Assembly: GCF_000224145.3 (NCBI RefSeq) | Contig: NC_020175.2 | Coordinates: 3,382,547-3,446,546 of the forward strand | DNA length: 64,000 nucleotides | From: Ciona intestinalis | Taxonomy: Eukaryota; Chordata; Ascidiacea; Phlebobranchia; Cionidae | Reading direction: 5' to 3' | Shown here: positions 43,601-58,600 of the stretch, in pieces | How positions within the stretch are numbered: position 1 is the first letter of the stretch | Layout of the letters: each line of letters starts with the position of its first letter | Program-made: the position numbers and the translations under genes | The notes under the pieces: generated by a model | Seen by the model: only the letters and a program-made list of their open reading frames with translations | The model's database searches: none | What the model was told of the DNA's origin: nothing

Positions 43601-46600
43601 GGACACTCGATCTCTTTTGTTCCACCAAAGTTATCACCTTTAAATTGCGCCATTTCCTACTAGTTAATCCCCAAACACTATTTAAATCTCAAGTGTCATA
43701 AAATTTCCCACACTGCAGAAAAACATACATTTGGAGTAACTATTAGAACAAGCATATCCGTTACAAAATTTAAAAAAAAATAATTTTCAATTTTTTTACA
43801 TTTCCTAAAACATTCTTACACTTTTGGTATAAGTAATAAAACGAAGCTTTGTTGTAATGTCAGTTACCAAATTCAAAAATAAATATTTTCTTATAAAATT
43901 TAAATTTTTTTTTTGAAAAAAATTCTTACACATTTGCTGTAAGTATAAAAACAAAGCTTTGTTTAATGTCAGTTACCAATTAAAAAAAAAATTATATATA
44001 TATCTGTAAATTTCTTGACAAACATTATTTTACAAACTTATTACTTTAGTAACCTGCTGCTACTTATATCTCTTTTTCCAGATACTTTTATTTTTTACGA
44101 AATTTCTTTAACATGCGATTGTCATACTACAAATAGCCATGCTCGACAAACACACTGTACTTTGTGTATTCTTACTCACACTTTTAACTGGTTTCAGTCC
44201 ACCTGGTTCAACCATATGCTACACTGCTGCACAAGGAACCATTTATGACCCAGTGACTGGATTATCAACTGCATGCTCAGTAAGTTTCATAATTTAGCGA
44301 AACTAGGCATAGCAATACACATATTGGATTCTTTTTTTTCGTTCTTTAAATAACATGATCTTTGCTATTGTTTTGGGGAACTAAATAAAAATAATGTATG
44401 TATAGTTGTTTAACATAACGCCACGGTATTTTGCATAAAAAGATACAATAATTCTAAACACATTTTTTTTTAAATTTAAAACTAAAATTTTTCAAAAAAA
44501 AATTAAAATATTTTTTTTAATTTTTTAAATTAAAAACTTTAAAATGAGTTAAAATAAAAAAAGTAAACCCATTCTTTGTATCACAGCCAGGATCCTACTT
44601 ATTTAACTCCACTTCATGCGAGGCATGCCCCAAAGGGTTTTCATGTTCTGGTAGTACAGCACCCCCCCAACAGTGCGTGAATAGCACATATCAAGACAGT
44701 GAAGGGAAATCTACATGCATTCCATGCCCAGCAGGTACAAAAGTTTGTAAATTTAAAAAATTCCTGTTTTTATATAAAAAAAAACGGTAATAATGTTTTT
44801 TTATGATGGTGTTTTTTTCGTAAAATTATATTTTCAAGTTAAGTAGTATGTTTTTATCTATGTTTGTATTTTTTATATATATTTTGTGTGTAATGAACTG
44901 CTGTAATGGTATATATGTTTATTGCTGTAATATGCCATAACTATCTCCTTTTAAAAAAATTACAATATTTTTATGAAATGCCTTATATAATAGAGTGTTT
45001 TTGTAATATCATTAAAACTATATATACAAAATTAATTATTATCTTAAACAAAAAAACAAAGACCCCACAATTCCTATATTAAATTAGCATTTAGATTATT
45101 CAAAAAATTGTTTAATATTTTTAGGGCAAAGTTGTCTTGATCCTGCTGCTACCCCTGTTGATTGTATTGCTGGTCAATTCAGTGCACAAGGTTCTATAAT
45201 ATGCACAGTAAGTTTCTTTGCTGTGTCGGTTNNNNNNNNNNNNNNNNNNNNNNNNNNNNNNNNNNNNNNNNNNNNNNNNNNNNNNNNNNNNNNNNNNNNN
45301 NNNNNNNNNNNNNNNNNNNNNNNNNNNNNNNNNNNNNNNNNNNNNNNNNNNNNNNNNNNNNNNNNNNNNNNNNNNNNNNNGTATGTGTCCTTGGGCAAGA
45401 CACTTACGACAATTGCTACAACCCAGTGGTCACTAATGGNTTGTCCAAATTATCAGCCATACATAAAAAAAATGGAAAACTTCCCAAATAAATAATCACC
45501 CACAAAGTAACATACATGGTAACTCGTAAGCTGGCACGAGGTGTTAAACTCATGTGATAACGACTGTCGTTTTCCGGCCACGCGAGGATAAAGTAAGTTA
45601 CATTCATTCATTCATTCAAGTTTGGTATAAAAAATATAGATATCGAAATTTTTTTTGCATATATATCTTTTCCTATCATTAAACTCTTACCTAAACTTTT
45701 AAGTACTGTACAACTCACCATTTCGAAAACATTACCTATCTAATTTAATGTTTTAGAATTCTCTTCTATATTTTTGACCCGATGACATTACTTTTGGTAG
45801 TTTCGAATTTACACCAAAATTGTCCAATTATTAAAATTGATATCCTTAACATTTATTGTTGTTTTTGTTTTTTTTATATAATAATTATTGTTACAATTTA
45901 TTGTTATTATCAGCCTTGTAAAAGTGGTCACTACAGCTCATCTAATGCAAGTTATTGCAACCCGTGTCCTGCTGGTTCATCATGTCCTGGAGGTACTTCA
46001 GCTGTTGATTGTCCTTCTGGAACATTCTCTTTGGAAGCAGATGGCTCGTGCACAAGTTGTAAAAACGGTAAGTGGTATGTGACAGAAAAAAATGGATGAA
46101 TGAATGTAACTTTATCCACGCATGGAGGGACAGTCGTTATCACACAGGTGTTCTGTTCCATACACGAGTTACTATGTATGTACCTTTGTGAATGAATGAA
46201 TGTAACTTGCTTTATCCTGGCGTGGAGGGAAAGCGACAGTCGTTATAACAGGGGTGTTCTGTTTCATACACCTCATGCCAGCTTACAAGTTACCATGTAT
46301 AATAGCTTACGAGTTACCATGTATGTTAGCTTACGAGTTACCATGTGTGTTAACATAATTTTATTTATCTCTTTTTGAAAGAGGATAGTGAAGATCACGT
46401 TATATAAAAAAAAACAAGAAAGGAGAATGAACAGCAAAACAACAGGCTATAGATAAAAACCGCACAATAACACAGGTTTTGTTAAAAACTGCACAATAAC
46501 ACAGTTTCTGTAAAAAATGCGCAATAACACAGATTTCGTTAAAAGCGCGCAATAATACAGTTTTTGTTAAATATGCACAATAACAGTATTTTGTTGAAAA

Positions 46601-49600
46601 CCGCCTAATCACACAGTTTAAACTGACATTAAAATGTTTGCATACTTGAATAAAGTTTGCCCATTTACATAGTTCAAGTCCAAGTTAAACATTGTCCTAT
46701 ATAATCAATCACTTGTAAGCTGTGTAATAATGTTGACTTAACAAACATAACTTGATTTATCACTGCATGTATGAGGGTACTTAACTAAGGCTTGTTTATT
46801 TAAGACAGCAGACACCTGCGCAAGTAGGAATTATGTTATAATATAGTGTTATCAAATTTGTTAGTTTAATATATTTAGTAAAATGTGAAAAATCCTGTGC
46901 TGTGGCACAATTGGTTAGCGCGCCTGCCTCTTACCCAGAGGTAATGGGTTTAAGGCTCTTCGCAGCTACCTTTGTGGGCGTAGAAGTTGTGGTGCAAGAC
47001 AGTTAACAGCAATTGAAAAGTGTGGTAACTCGTAAGCACACGAGGATAAAAAATGGTGCAAAAATATGAGTCTGAGTGCGATGTGGTGTCGCCGCACCGG
47101 CCGCATAAAGGACTTAAATGGCCTTTTCGAATGTTGAGGTAGAGGGCCAAATCTGGCCTTAATCTCAGGTTCTAAACAAGGACTTCATCCGTAAAGAATA
47201 AAAAAAATTACACATACGTTTGTTAAAAAAACTTTTAAAAGACCAATTCTCATACCTTAAAACAGCAATCTACCTCCTAATTTAAAACACACTGTCTTCA
47301 TAGGCACCACAACCGATGGAAACCCAGGACAATCATACTGTCAAGATTGCCCTGCAGGAAACGAATGCCTAGACCCAACAGCAGGACCTAACCCATGCTC
47401 AACTGGCACGTACAGCCACAAAGGAGACGTGAGTATTTAAATTAAAATACGTGCGCCATAGCACAGTTGGTTAGCGTGCCAGCCTCTAACCCAGAGGTAT
47501 TGGGTTCAAGGCTCGTCGCTGCTTCCATTGTAGGCTATGTGTCCTTGGGCAAGTAACTTAATGGCAATTGCTCCAACCCTGTGGTCACTAATGGGTTGAA
47601 AAATTCGGCCCAAAATAATCACCCACAAAGTAACATACTTGGTAACTCGTAAGCTGGCACGAGGTGTATGAACAGCTTATATTTTTTTTTAAAAAGACGC
47701 AATTATAAAAAAAATTGTTAAAAAAATATTGTTTTAAAATTTTTTTTTTTTCATATTTTCCAACAGGGTGAATGCTTTACTTGCCCACCTGGAACATACT
47801 GTGCAGATCCTGCTGCTGAACCTTTAGTTTGTCCTACTGGTACTTATTCTCTTGGTGGTAGTGGTTCATCATGCATTGACTGCCCAGCTGGTCAATCTTG
47901 TATAGAAGTTGATAAAACACCCGTTAACTGTGTGACTGGTGAATACTCTCTTCTGGTAAGTGATATGGTTTATTTATATAAATAAATACACTGTTTATTA
48001 TTGTGTATTAATTTTGTTAACATTTTATTTATTAGTTCCTTAAAAAATATTTAGTTCTTTTATTTCTTAAATCATATATATATACTTTATTTTTTGTAAA
48101 ACTTTGTTAAGAATTTGCCCTTTTCCTACCCAAAAAACGAATAATTAAGTGTATTTAATTTTTGCGTTTCTTTTTTTAGTCAATGTTTTTGAAATTTTAA
48201 ACATCTGTTCTTTTATATCCTAGCGTGATGGAAATTGTAAGCCTTGCCCTGCTGGCCAATCATGTGCTACTACAGCTTCTACACCAGTTACTTGCACTGG
48301 TACTGGTGTGTTCAGTTTGGAAGGAAATGATACATGTTATGCATGCCCATCTGGTAAATTGAGTGTAAAACATTTTCTAAGTTTGTATACATAATTTAAT
48401 ATAAAAAACGTTGTAATTAAAATTATATATTTTAATTTGGGAATGTTTAATCCTAATTTACATTGAAACCATTTTTTTCATAGTAGTAAAATTTTTGTTT
48501 GTTATAGTTTACAATTAGAAATATTGTTAATTTAGCGATTTGGTTCATCACTGTAACCATTATGTAGTATAAAGTTTACATCTTAAAAACAAACTTCAGA
48601 CTAGTTTAACAGCATCATGAAATATATTAATATAAAAAGGTCTGAAATCTCATATAGTGGGGTGGGGGAAGATGGGACACCTTTAGCACAAAATATATAA
48701 ATATCCTGATCGTGTTTTAAACAATTAGCAACGGTTTATGAAAGTCGCGAAGACAAGGTTTTATAATTCTTTGAATGTTCTTTGTTTACTAGCAAAATGT
48801 ACGAGAAAATAGAATGAAAAGGTGTCTCATTTTCCCCCTTCCTACTATATATCCACTTATATATGGGTTCAATGATCTGGTAACTCGTAAGCTGGCACGA
48901 GTTGTATGAAACAGAACACCCGTGTTATAACGACTGTCGTTGCCGGGCTACACAACACAAGCAAGTTACATTCATTCATTCATACAGGCTACATCTGTAC
49001 TGACCCTGCAGCAGCTCCACTTAAATGTGCAATTGGTTCAACTACTGAAGGAAAAACAGGCCAAACAACTTGTACACCATGCCCAGCTGGTTCAACATGC
49101 CTTGACCCAACGTAAGGAAATACCTATTTTTATTTCATATTTTATAAAAATTTTATGAAAAATTGTCTTAATTTTATGTTTTTAATAATTTTTTTCATGC
49201 AAAGCGGAATTTTTTTGTATTATTTTTATAATTAATAAAGTGCATTTTTCAATTTAAAATTTCAAGATAGTTTAAAAAAGTAATAAACTGAAAGAACTGC
49301 AAAATTTTTTTGCTATAATTTTTTTTGTAATTAATAAAGTGCATTTTTTTTTTATTCGAAAATTTCTGAAAAAAAAGTTTAAAAACCCATAAACTCACAG
49401 AACTAGTCCATCGGTATGTCCTACTGGTTCCTACATACCAGCTGGTAGTATTAACTGTGAACCATGCCCTGCAGGTGCTAGTTGTGAAGGGGTAAGTGGA
49501 AATAACTTTGTTTTTGTAAATCAACATTCACTGTTGATAGATGCCTATGAAATTGTTTTCCTTTTGTGGGTACTAAATGTAACTTAATTTATCCTCGCAT

Positions 49601-52600
49601 GGCCGGAAAAGACAGTCGTTATAACAGCGGTGATCTGTTTCATACACCTCGTGCCAGCTTACGAGTTACCATATATGTTACTTTGTGGGTGATTATTTTT
49701 TGGGGGGATTTTTTTTCATTTTTTAAGTATGGCTGATAATTTGGACAACTCATTAGTGACCACTTGGTTGGAGCAATTACCGTTAAGTGTCTTGGCCAAA
49801 ACACATACGCCAACAATGGTAGCAGCGACGAGCCTTGAACCCATTACCTAAGACATAGTTTAAAAACATATCAAAAATTTTTCCTAAACGCTTATTAAAA
49901 TTAAGTTTTTATATTAACATACACACATTACAGGGTACTGTGGTACCTTGTACACCAGGTACATATGCAATCTTAGGTGATGGGATATGTAGTGCATGTC
50001 CTGCTGGGAATGCATGTCCATATACAAACCAAGGCCCAATTATCAACTGTGAAGCAGGTAGTGTGTTACATAGAGTATATTTACTATTTTTTTTAAGTTT
50101 TCTTACTTTTTATATATGTATGTTCCTGTTCTGCAAATTTTAACAAATAAAACTACTCTATTTTTTAAAATAATTTTGACATTACTTTAAAAAAATAAAA
50201 TTTAAAAAAATGTATATGTAATTATATATTTTTTATTAATTTTTTTTTTATAATTTTATATTTTACTAAAAAAACAAAAAAAGTTTAAAACTAATTTTTG
50301 CTTAATTTTTTTTATAATTTTTTTTACAAAAAAAACGAAGAAAAGTTTACAAATTATTTATCACTCAGGGTCCTTCTCCTTTGAAAACCAGACGTCATGC
50401 ACTCCGTGTCCAGCTGGCTTCTCATGCCCGGACACTACAACTGACACCAAAGTTCCGTGTGCCACTGGTACTTACTCGTTTGGCGGGAGCGCAACTTGCA
50501 CGAGTTGCACGGCGGGCACGATGTGTCCGAGCACTGATGGAAGTGGAAATGTGCCGTGTATGCCGGTATGTGCTTTTTTGTCATTTTGTTTGTGTTGTAG
50601 CTTAACAGTGGGTATAGGAATATATCGTGCCTGTCAACACCCAGTGGGTATAAGGTTTAATTTGTTGCTTTCTGTAAAAAAAAAGTTTATTTTGTTTTTA
50701 ATGTCAAAATTGTAAGGTATCGCTCGACAGTGAGCATAAGGCATGTTTAACGCTTGTCTTGGTGGCATAGCTTGACAGCGGGTATGAGGGGTAGGAATGA
50801 CACCCATTAAACATATGTGGCAACAGCCTGACAGTGGACATAAGGTGTAAATACTGTGTTTTATGTAAACATAAATAATGGGTGTAGATAAATAAAAAGT
50901 TTTATTTTATTCTTAAATACAAAATTGGGTTTGTCTCGGCAGTGAGCATAAAGTATGACTCGGCAGTGAGCATAAGACATGTTCATAACATGATAATATA
51001 CCCTTAATATAATATTCCAGGGCACATATTCATTGTCGAATGCAACAAAGTGTGAGTCATGCCCAGCAGGCCAGGCATGCCCATATACTAACAGTGATAC
51101 TATGGTCACATGTGAAGATGGTACTTTCTCAGGGCCTGACCAAACTGTAAGTTGAATAAAAAACAATATGTAAATATATATATTAATGTATCAGTTTGTG
51201 TAGATAGGGTAACAGCATTTTTTTGCAACTGTAGTACTATTCACTCAGTGAACAAACTACTAAATTTTTAGAACGACCTAAAAAATTCTGTTTTTTTCGC
51301 GTAAGTTTTTTTTGCGTTTTTTTTAAGTTTTATTATTTAAACAAAAATCCCAAAATAAAAGATTTTTAATTTCAATTTATTTAAAATTAGTTTGGTAGCC
51401 GACATGAGGTGTATGAAACAAAACACTTATGTAGTAATGCCTTTTGCTGCCTCTCCATGCGGAGAAAAATTAGTTACATTAAATTTATTTTTGTTTCGTT
51501 GGCTTTTTATTACCTTCTACAATTTTTTTCTTTTTTATTATGTTTCTTAATTTTTATAATTCATACCTCTTCTAAAATTATTGTTTTTGCAAAAAAATGA
51601 CAGAAAGAGTTTTAAATTTGATTAAACTATGCAAAATGTTTTTCAATGCCTTTATTACAGACGTGCACAACCTGCCCAGCTGGTTACGAATGCCTTACTT
51701 TTAATACAGCTGATGGTGGGGCAACTGCATGTGCATCAGGATCATACAGCACCACTGGTGTGGCTACATGTACAGATTGCCTGCCTGGTTACGCTTGTCC
51801 AACCATATTTGTTCCCATAATTATAACATGCCCTGCTGGTACCTACTCTATAGCCAAGCAAATGGTAAATTTCGAATATATATATATTATTAAAATAAAG
51901 ATATTAGTTAGAGTATTGTAGCTTTAATTTTTTGTTTTGAGATTTTTTTGTTTTGAGATGGCTTTTGCGCTGGTAAAATGTGTCAAAATTTATCCGAAAT
52001 ACCTAAATTAGCTTAAAAATTGTGTCAAAATGTATAAAATCATTGAAAAACTGCATTATTCATGTAAAAACTGGTTAAAATTATAAAAGAGTACTTCAAC
52101 ACAATTGAAAAATAAAGCAAACTTTATATAGTAAGGTGGGGGAAGACAGGACACCTTTAGCCCATAATGTCCAAATATCCTGATCGTGTTTAAACAATTA
52201 ACAACGGTTTATGGGAGTTGTGAGGATACGGTTTTATAATTCTTTGAATGTTCTTTGTTTACAACCAAATGAGACGAGAAAACAGGATGAAATGGTGTCT
52301 CATCTTCCCCCACCCTACTATATGAAAAAGACAGCATACACTGTACTTAAACACAATTGAAAATACGGCCCACTTTATAATTAGGCCTTAAGTTATAATT
52401 AAACTTTATTTAACACATCCAGGCTTGCACACCGTGTCCAGCTGGTGAATATTGTTCAACAACAGTCGTAACATCGGGAACCCCATGTGACCCTGGTTCC
52501 TACAGTTTAGGACGACAGACTGAATGCACTCCGTGTCCTTCTGGATTTGATTGCATTACAAACCCAGCTGTTTACCCAACACCTTGTACAGCAGGTAAAA

Positions 52601-55600
52601 TTTGCAAAACATTATGTATTTTTATTTTTTATACCTTCTTAGGTTTATTTTGCTTCAAAATACATCAATTTTTGAACATTATTATTTTATCCTTTTTCGC
52701 CAATATTTTTTTATTTCATTTTGAACATTATAATTTTTTTAAACAAAACTAATTTATCTATAATTTTTTATAGCAAGTTTAAATTTTTTTTTTTTAACCG
52801 TTTTTTTTGCTACCAGGAAAATTTAAATAATTTTTTTCCGGCTTATTTGGTATTAGACATAGTATATTTCCAACAAGACTTGTCTTGCCAAATGGCCGAT
52901 AAATTGTCTGAAATACACTACGTTTTTATACCAGATTAGCCAGTAAAAAAATATTTATGTTTACTTTCATTGTTATTTCGTGCCATGAAAAGAATTTTTT
53001 TTAAAGTATTTTTTTTTTTTTTCCTTTATTTTTTTTTTTTTCAGGTACATATTCCACAGCAGCTAGTACAACAGGGTGTGTAACATGTGATGCTGGTTAT
53101 TTATGTGGTGAAGCAAGTACTTCACCTACCCCTGTTAGTGGATTATGCCCAATAGGTAAGATTAGTTTTTCTGTGTTTTGAAACCAGTGTTCCATAATTT
53201 TGTCCCTGTAAAATTGCATTTAAATTTTAAATTTTTTTTTTTTATTATTCTGAAAAAAATGTGAAAAATGTTTTTTTAGATAGGTAAGAGCAGTTTTACC
53301 GATTTTTTTTTAAACACTTTTTACCGTTTTTTAAAAATAGTTTTACCGTGTTTTTTTTTAACACATAAACAGTATTACAAAATTAGCTGTATTTATGTAA
53401 AAATCGCACTTAATTTTTAAATTGTTTGCTTTTTACTTGAAAGTTATAAGAAAAGATATTTTTTTTACATTTTCCCCCTTTTGTTGTATTTTACAAAAAA
53501 GAAACTAATTTTTTGTTGAATGTTTTTTTGGTTATTTTGTTTCTACATTCATCTATTTTAGAACATTACGTTTTACGAAAACAAAATTATTTTATATTTT
53601 TTTTTCTTTTTTATTCACCCTTTCTAAAACAAAATAACTTTTCAAATTTAATTTATTCAAATCTGAATTTAAGGTTATTACTGTACTGCCGGTGCCATTA
53701 CTGCTACTGAATGTGCTGCTGGTACTTATGGATCAAGAGAAGGTTTAACCTCAGCAACAGGCACTGATGGGTGCACAGACTGTCCTGCAGGTAACCCGTT
53801 ACATATTTTTACTTTTTGAAATGATTAGGTTTTATGTAGTATGGACATCGGTATTATAATGAATGAATGTTGTTTTCCTGCCAATCAAGGATAACGCAAG
53901 TTAGATTCATTAATAATATGTAAAAAAATATGCATATTTACCATTTAACAAGAAGTTTTTAACTGTTCAGTATAAAAACTTTACACTCACAGTGTTAGAC
54001 CAACATTTTCAAAACTATAGAATGAATGTAATATTTTCTAATGAATGAATGTAACTTATTTACCCTTGCATGGTGGGCAAGGACAGTCGTTATAACATGA
54101 GTGTTCTTTTCCTTATACCTCCTGCCCCCTTTCGAGTTACCATGTATGTAACTTTCCAGGGCATTATTTCTTTAGATTTTTTTGTTTTTATGTATGGCTG
54201 AAAAAAAATACAATCCACTAGTGACCACTGGGCTAGAGCAATTCCCATTAAGTTTCTAAAATATTGTACATACAATTTTCAGGTTACTTCTGCCTTGCTG
54301 CAACAGAAGGCGTTCCTGGCGTCAACAACCTCTGTCCACGAGGTGCTTACTGCGTAGCTGGAACACAGACTGCTAATGAAAATCGATGCCCAGCAGGCAC
54401 CTATGGGCCCTATCCTGGCCAGGAAGATGTAAATGGCTGTAAGGAGTGCCCAGAAGGCCGGTCGTGCCCAAGTGGTAAGTATCAATGGTTCAAGTTAATG
54501 CCTAGATACTAGATCCTTGCTTTAAAGTTTATTGTGTTAATTTATCCGAATGCAGTGTAGGCTACAGTTAAAAAGTTTAGTAACTCACATGAGGATAAAA
54601 AACAGATTCGAAAATATTTTGAAAATAGTCCAGCGCCATGCCACAGTTAATTAGGGCCCATGCCTATAATCCAGAGGTGATGGGTTCAAGACTTGTGGCT
54701 GCTACTATTGTTGGCGTATGTCTCTTTGGGCAAGACATTTAACGGCAATTGCTCCAACCCAATGGTCAATGGGTGGTCTAAATTGTCAGCCATACGTAAA
54801 AAAATTCCTTCTAAAGTTACATTTATGGTAACTCGCAAGCTGGCAAGAGGTGTATGAACACCCGTGTTATAACGACTCTCGTTTTGTTGTGACAAAAGTG
54901 AAACTCATTTGACAAAATGCTACACTTGGAATAATTGGGGAAAATGCCATAAGAAAAGTGTTACTTAATATACTTTAACTTATAAATAACAGGATGCTCT
55001 GAACCTGGTGTCCCATGTCCGCGCGGCCATTACTGTGGTCCAGGTACAGGTGTTATAGGAGGTCCATCTCCCCCTACACCATGTGTTGCTGGTACATACA
55101 CTGCAGAAGAAGGGGCACGAAGTAAGTTTGCACGCATTTATATTAAACTAAAAATTATTCTACAAAAATTTGATTTTATTGGCTTCTAAAATGCCAAAAA
55201 AATATGTTTTTGGTGAATTATTGGTACTATTAAAAACATACATGAGGAAAAATTAAAAATGTTCAAAAATTAATTTAATGAATATGTTAGAACAGATTTT
55301 TGTGTTAACGCCTATCCTTTTTGTTCAATTTTGGTAAATATGTGTTTTGTTTTCAGCTTTTAAAGTTGTTTTAAGTTTACAGAAATGAATTTTACATTAA
55401 ATTACAGAAAAATGACTTTTACACTGAAAATTTTCTAATTACTTTTACAATTTTTAAATAACTTTATTTTACTAAATAAACTTATAATTGTACATTTATA
55501 TATTAGCTGCAGATGCGTGCGTTGCATGTCCTGCTGGTTATTACTGCACACAAGGAACTGCCAACCCTACAGCGTGCGCACCAGGCACATTTCAACCTAA

Positions 55601-58600
55601 TGTTGGCCAGTCAGACCCGAACAGCTGCATACAGTGCACAGCAGGCACAGCGTGCACACAATCTGCACTAAAGGGGCCAGACAAGTCCTGTGACCCAGGG
55701 TATGCCAAAATTCAGTGTTTTACACTTTATCTTTTCCCTTTTCTTTTTTTCTCCTTTTTCTTTTTATAATTCCCTCATTTTTTAGGAACTTCTAAAATTG
55801 CAGTGTTGATTTTTTTCAGTTTTCTCTTTTCAAATTCTCTTTTTTCATTTTTTTCCTTTTTTAATTCTCTCATTTTCCAGGCACTTTTGCCCAGAGGGGA
55901 CATCACTTTCCAACACCAACCCGTGCCCAAACGGAACTTTTACAGATTTTTACAACCTTACTTCAGCTGACCAGTGTGAAACTTGCCCTGTTAGATTTTC
56001 CTGCCCTGCTGGTGAGTCCTTACCCAAATTATTACAAAACCTACATAAAATGTGAATACACCTGGTAAATACTTTATTCCATGTATAATTTCACTTTATT
56101 AAAATATCTAATATTTTAAAATGATATTTTAAGTTATGATTTTTTTAATTTGAGCAAAAAAAATATTTTATTTAAATTTTTTTAATATATACTGTCCTTT
56201 TTTATTAACTAAAAATTTACAACAAAAGATTACTTAAATTCAAAAAAAATATTTTTAATTTTATTTTTTTAATATATATTGTCCTTTTTAATTAACCCAA
56301 AAATCCACAACAAAAAATCACTTACATTCTGAATGCTATTACATTTTTCCCAGTTTTTCAAAATCCCAAATTATTTTTCCCCTCTAGGTACTGGAGGCAC
56401 CAACCAGGCCCCCTTAAAATGCGCCCCAGGATATTACTGCCCCAACGGGACCCAGTACCCCACCCAATTCCCCTGCCCCGCTGGGTCATACTCCAACAAA
56501 ACTAACCTAGCATGGCTGGATGAATGCTGGATTTGTCCCAAGGGTTCATGGTGTGTGAATGGTAGCACACAACCTCAAGGGCCTTGCCCTGCAGGATACT
56601 ACTGCCCTGCAGGTAATTTGACATCTAAAATAATTAATGTAAAAAAATGAGTGTACATTTGTAGGTCATTTTGTAAAAGCTGGCTTAAAGTGTGCAAAAT
56701 AAATATATTTTATCTACACTTATTATGCTACGCACGTATTCAAGCGTTATGTTCATTTATTTGAAATCTAATTTTACATAAATTTAAAAAAATACATAAA
56801 ACATTTTTTTGTATTGTTTACCCTGAATAAAAAGATGAATAAAAATTAAACAATTTTTTTTTTTGTTTCTAATTCACCCCCTTCATTCCCCCCAGGCACA
56901 CAGTACGCCACGCAGTACCCGTGCTCCTCTGGTTCATTCTCCAACCAGACAGGTATCGTAAGATGGGAAGATTGCGATGATTGCTTGCAAGGTTCATTCT
57001 GTGCAGAAGGTTCAAGTACGCCCATGTTGTGCCCTCCGTAAGTTAATATGATCTGTAGTGAAAGTTTTCATTAATTTTGTTTTGAAATTGAAAAGTAATA
57101 GAATTTTTTGAAAGGTAATGTAATCTATAACGGAATTTTCTGTGACCAACAATGTTTTATGTTTACATAACAATGTAATTTTTCATAAATAATACCTTTC
57201 GCTTTATTCGTTGTAATGAAATTTTTTGGTTAAAGTGTTTTGATTTTAATAATTATGAAACTTTTGTGTTTACATAGAAATAAAATTTTTAAGTCACATA
57301 ATTGTTTAATTCAAATTATTCTGTGTTTTTTCTTTATTTAAATAAAAAAAAGCGATTTTCCATGGAAAATCATTTTAAATTCTAAATTTTTGGTTTTCAT
57401 AATAAAACACCTTAATTTTGAAATTTTGTAAAAATACATTACTTTTCTTTATATAGCATATTACCAAACAATTTTAAAAGCTATATATAATTTAAAATAT
57501 AATCCACAGTGGGACATACAATAACGTATCTGGATCTGATGGTCCTGAAGACTGTGCATCATGCGTGGCAGGTTTCTACTGCCCTGATAATGGAACTGCT
57601 GACCCTGTTAGCTGTGGGAAAGGCCAATATTCTGTAAGTACCAATTTAAAGCTATTTAATTTGCAATATATTCGTTTATTACTGTAAAATAATGGTCTTA
57701 ATGAATTTGTTACCAAGCCACATAGATAAAAGAGGATACGGTTTTATAATTCTTTGAATGTTCTTTGTTTACTACCAAATGGGCGCAAAAAAGAGTGAAT
57801 GAATGTATGTAACTTACTTTATCCTCGCAAATTAAATTTCCAATATATTCGTTAATTACTGTAAAATAATGGTCTGTAATGAATTTATTACAGTTTAGGA
57901 AACCATATTAAAGGAGTGAATTAATAAATGAATATACCTTGCTTTATCATCGCGTGGCTGGAAAACGACAGTCGTTATAACACGGGTGTTCTGTTTCATA
58001 CACCTCGAGCCAGCTTACGAGTTACCAATTACTTTAACCCAGTGGTCACTAATGGGTTGTCAAAATTATCAGCCAAATCTTAAACATAATACTAATCACT
58101 CTTAAAGTTATGACAACTCTTGGACTAGGAGGTGTATGAAACAGAACACCTATGTTATAACAACTGTAGTGCCACACCACACAGTGAAAAATTAGTTAAA
58201 TTCATTCATCCTATTTAAATATGTAGAATGGTTGGGGGGGGGGGGGACGGGACACATTTAGCTCATACTATCCAAATATCCTGATAGTGTTTTAAACAAA
58301 TAACAACGGTCTATGAAAGATGTGAGGATACGGTTTTATAATTTATTGAATTTTCTGTGTTTACTACCAAACAGGACAAGAAAACAGACAGAAAAGGTGT
58401 CCCATATCCCCCAAACTACTATATTTTCCTAAACTCAATCCTATATTTAGGACTACGGAGCCTCAAAATGTGAAATTTGTCCAGCTGGTAGATATTGCGA
58501 TGAAGACAGTCTGCCTGCTTATTCTTTACCAAATAAAGTATGTCCATCTGGCATGCATTGTCCTGAAGGCAGCACCCAAGCACCAAACTTATACAATAAC

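Larger units (their letters stand above)
35779..47955 (+). other. Giant gene exons 6-20
   Basis: Exons: 35779-35849, 36237-36369, 36739-36862, 37305-37439, 37909-38015, 39156-39332, 39689-39920, 40554-40718, 41219-41339, 44198-44279, 44587-44734, 45125-45207, 45914-46067, 47304-47428, 47767-47955. All borders are GT-AG and frame is kept. Typical segments are CMAGWYGTNGNTCRRCPPG, CLVGHYCPSPNLPPIPC and CPPGTYCADPAAEPLVC. The 2.86-kb intron 41340-44197 is the longest in this block and could hide a missed exon; the N gap at 45232-45380 lies in an intron. Confidence 0.88.
48224..55699 (+). other. Giant gene exons 21-33
   Basis: Exons: 48224-48353, 48988-49111, 49401-49491, 49934-50057, 50369-50565, 51021-51146, 51661-51864, 52423-52594, 53045-53155, 53674-53790, 54283-54474, 54993-55121, 55507-55699. 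Frame is kept at every junction. Modules gradually change from CPAGQSC/CPTGTYS types to CPAGYYCTQGTANPTAC types, in which YYC follows PAG. Exon 22 uses an acceptor formed by a SINE tail. The intron 25 stretch 50590-51000 contains loose repeats around GACAGTGAGCATAAGGCATG. Confidence 0.88.
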
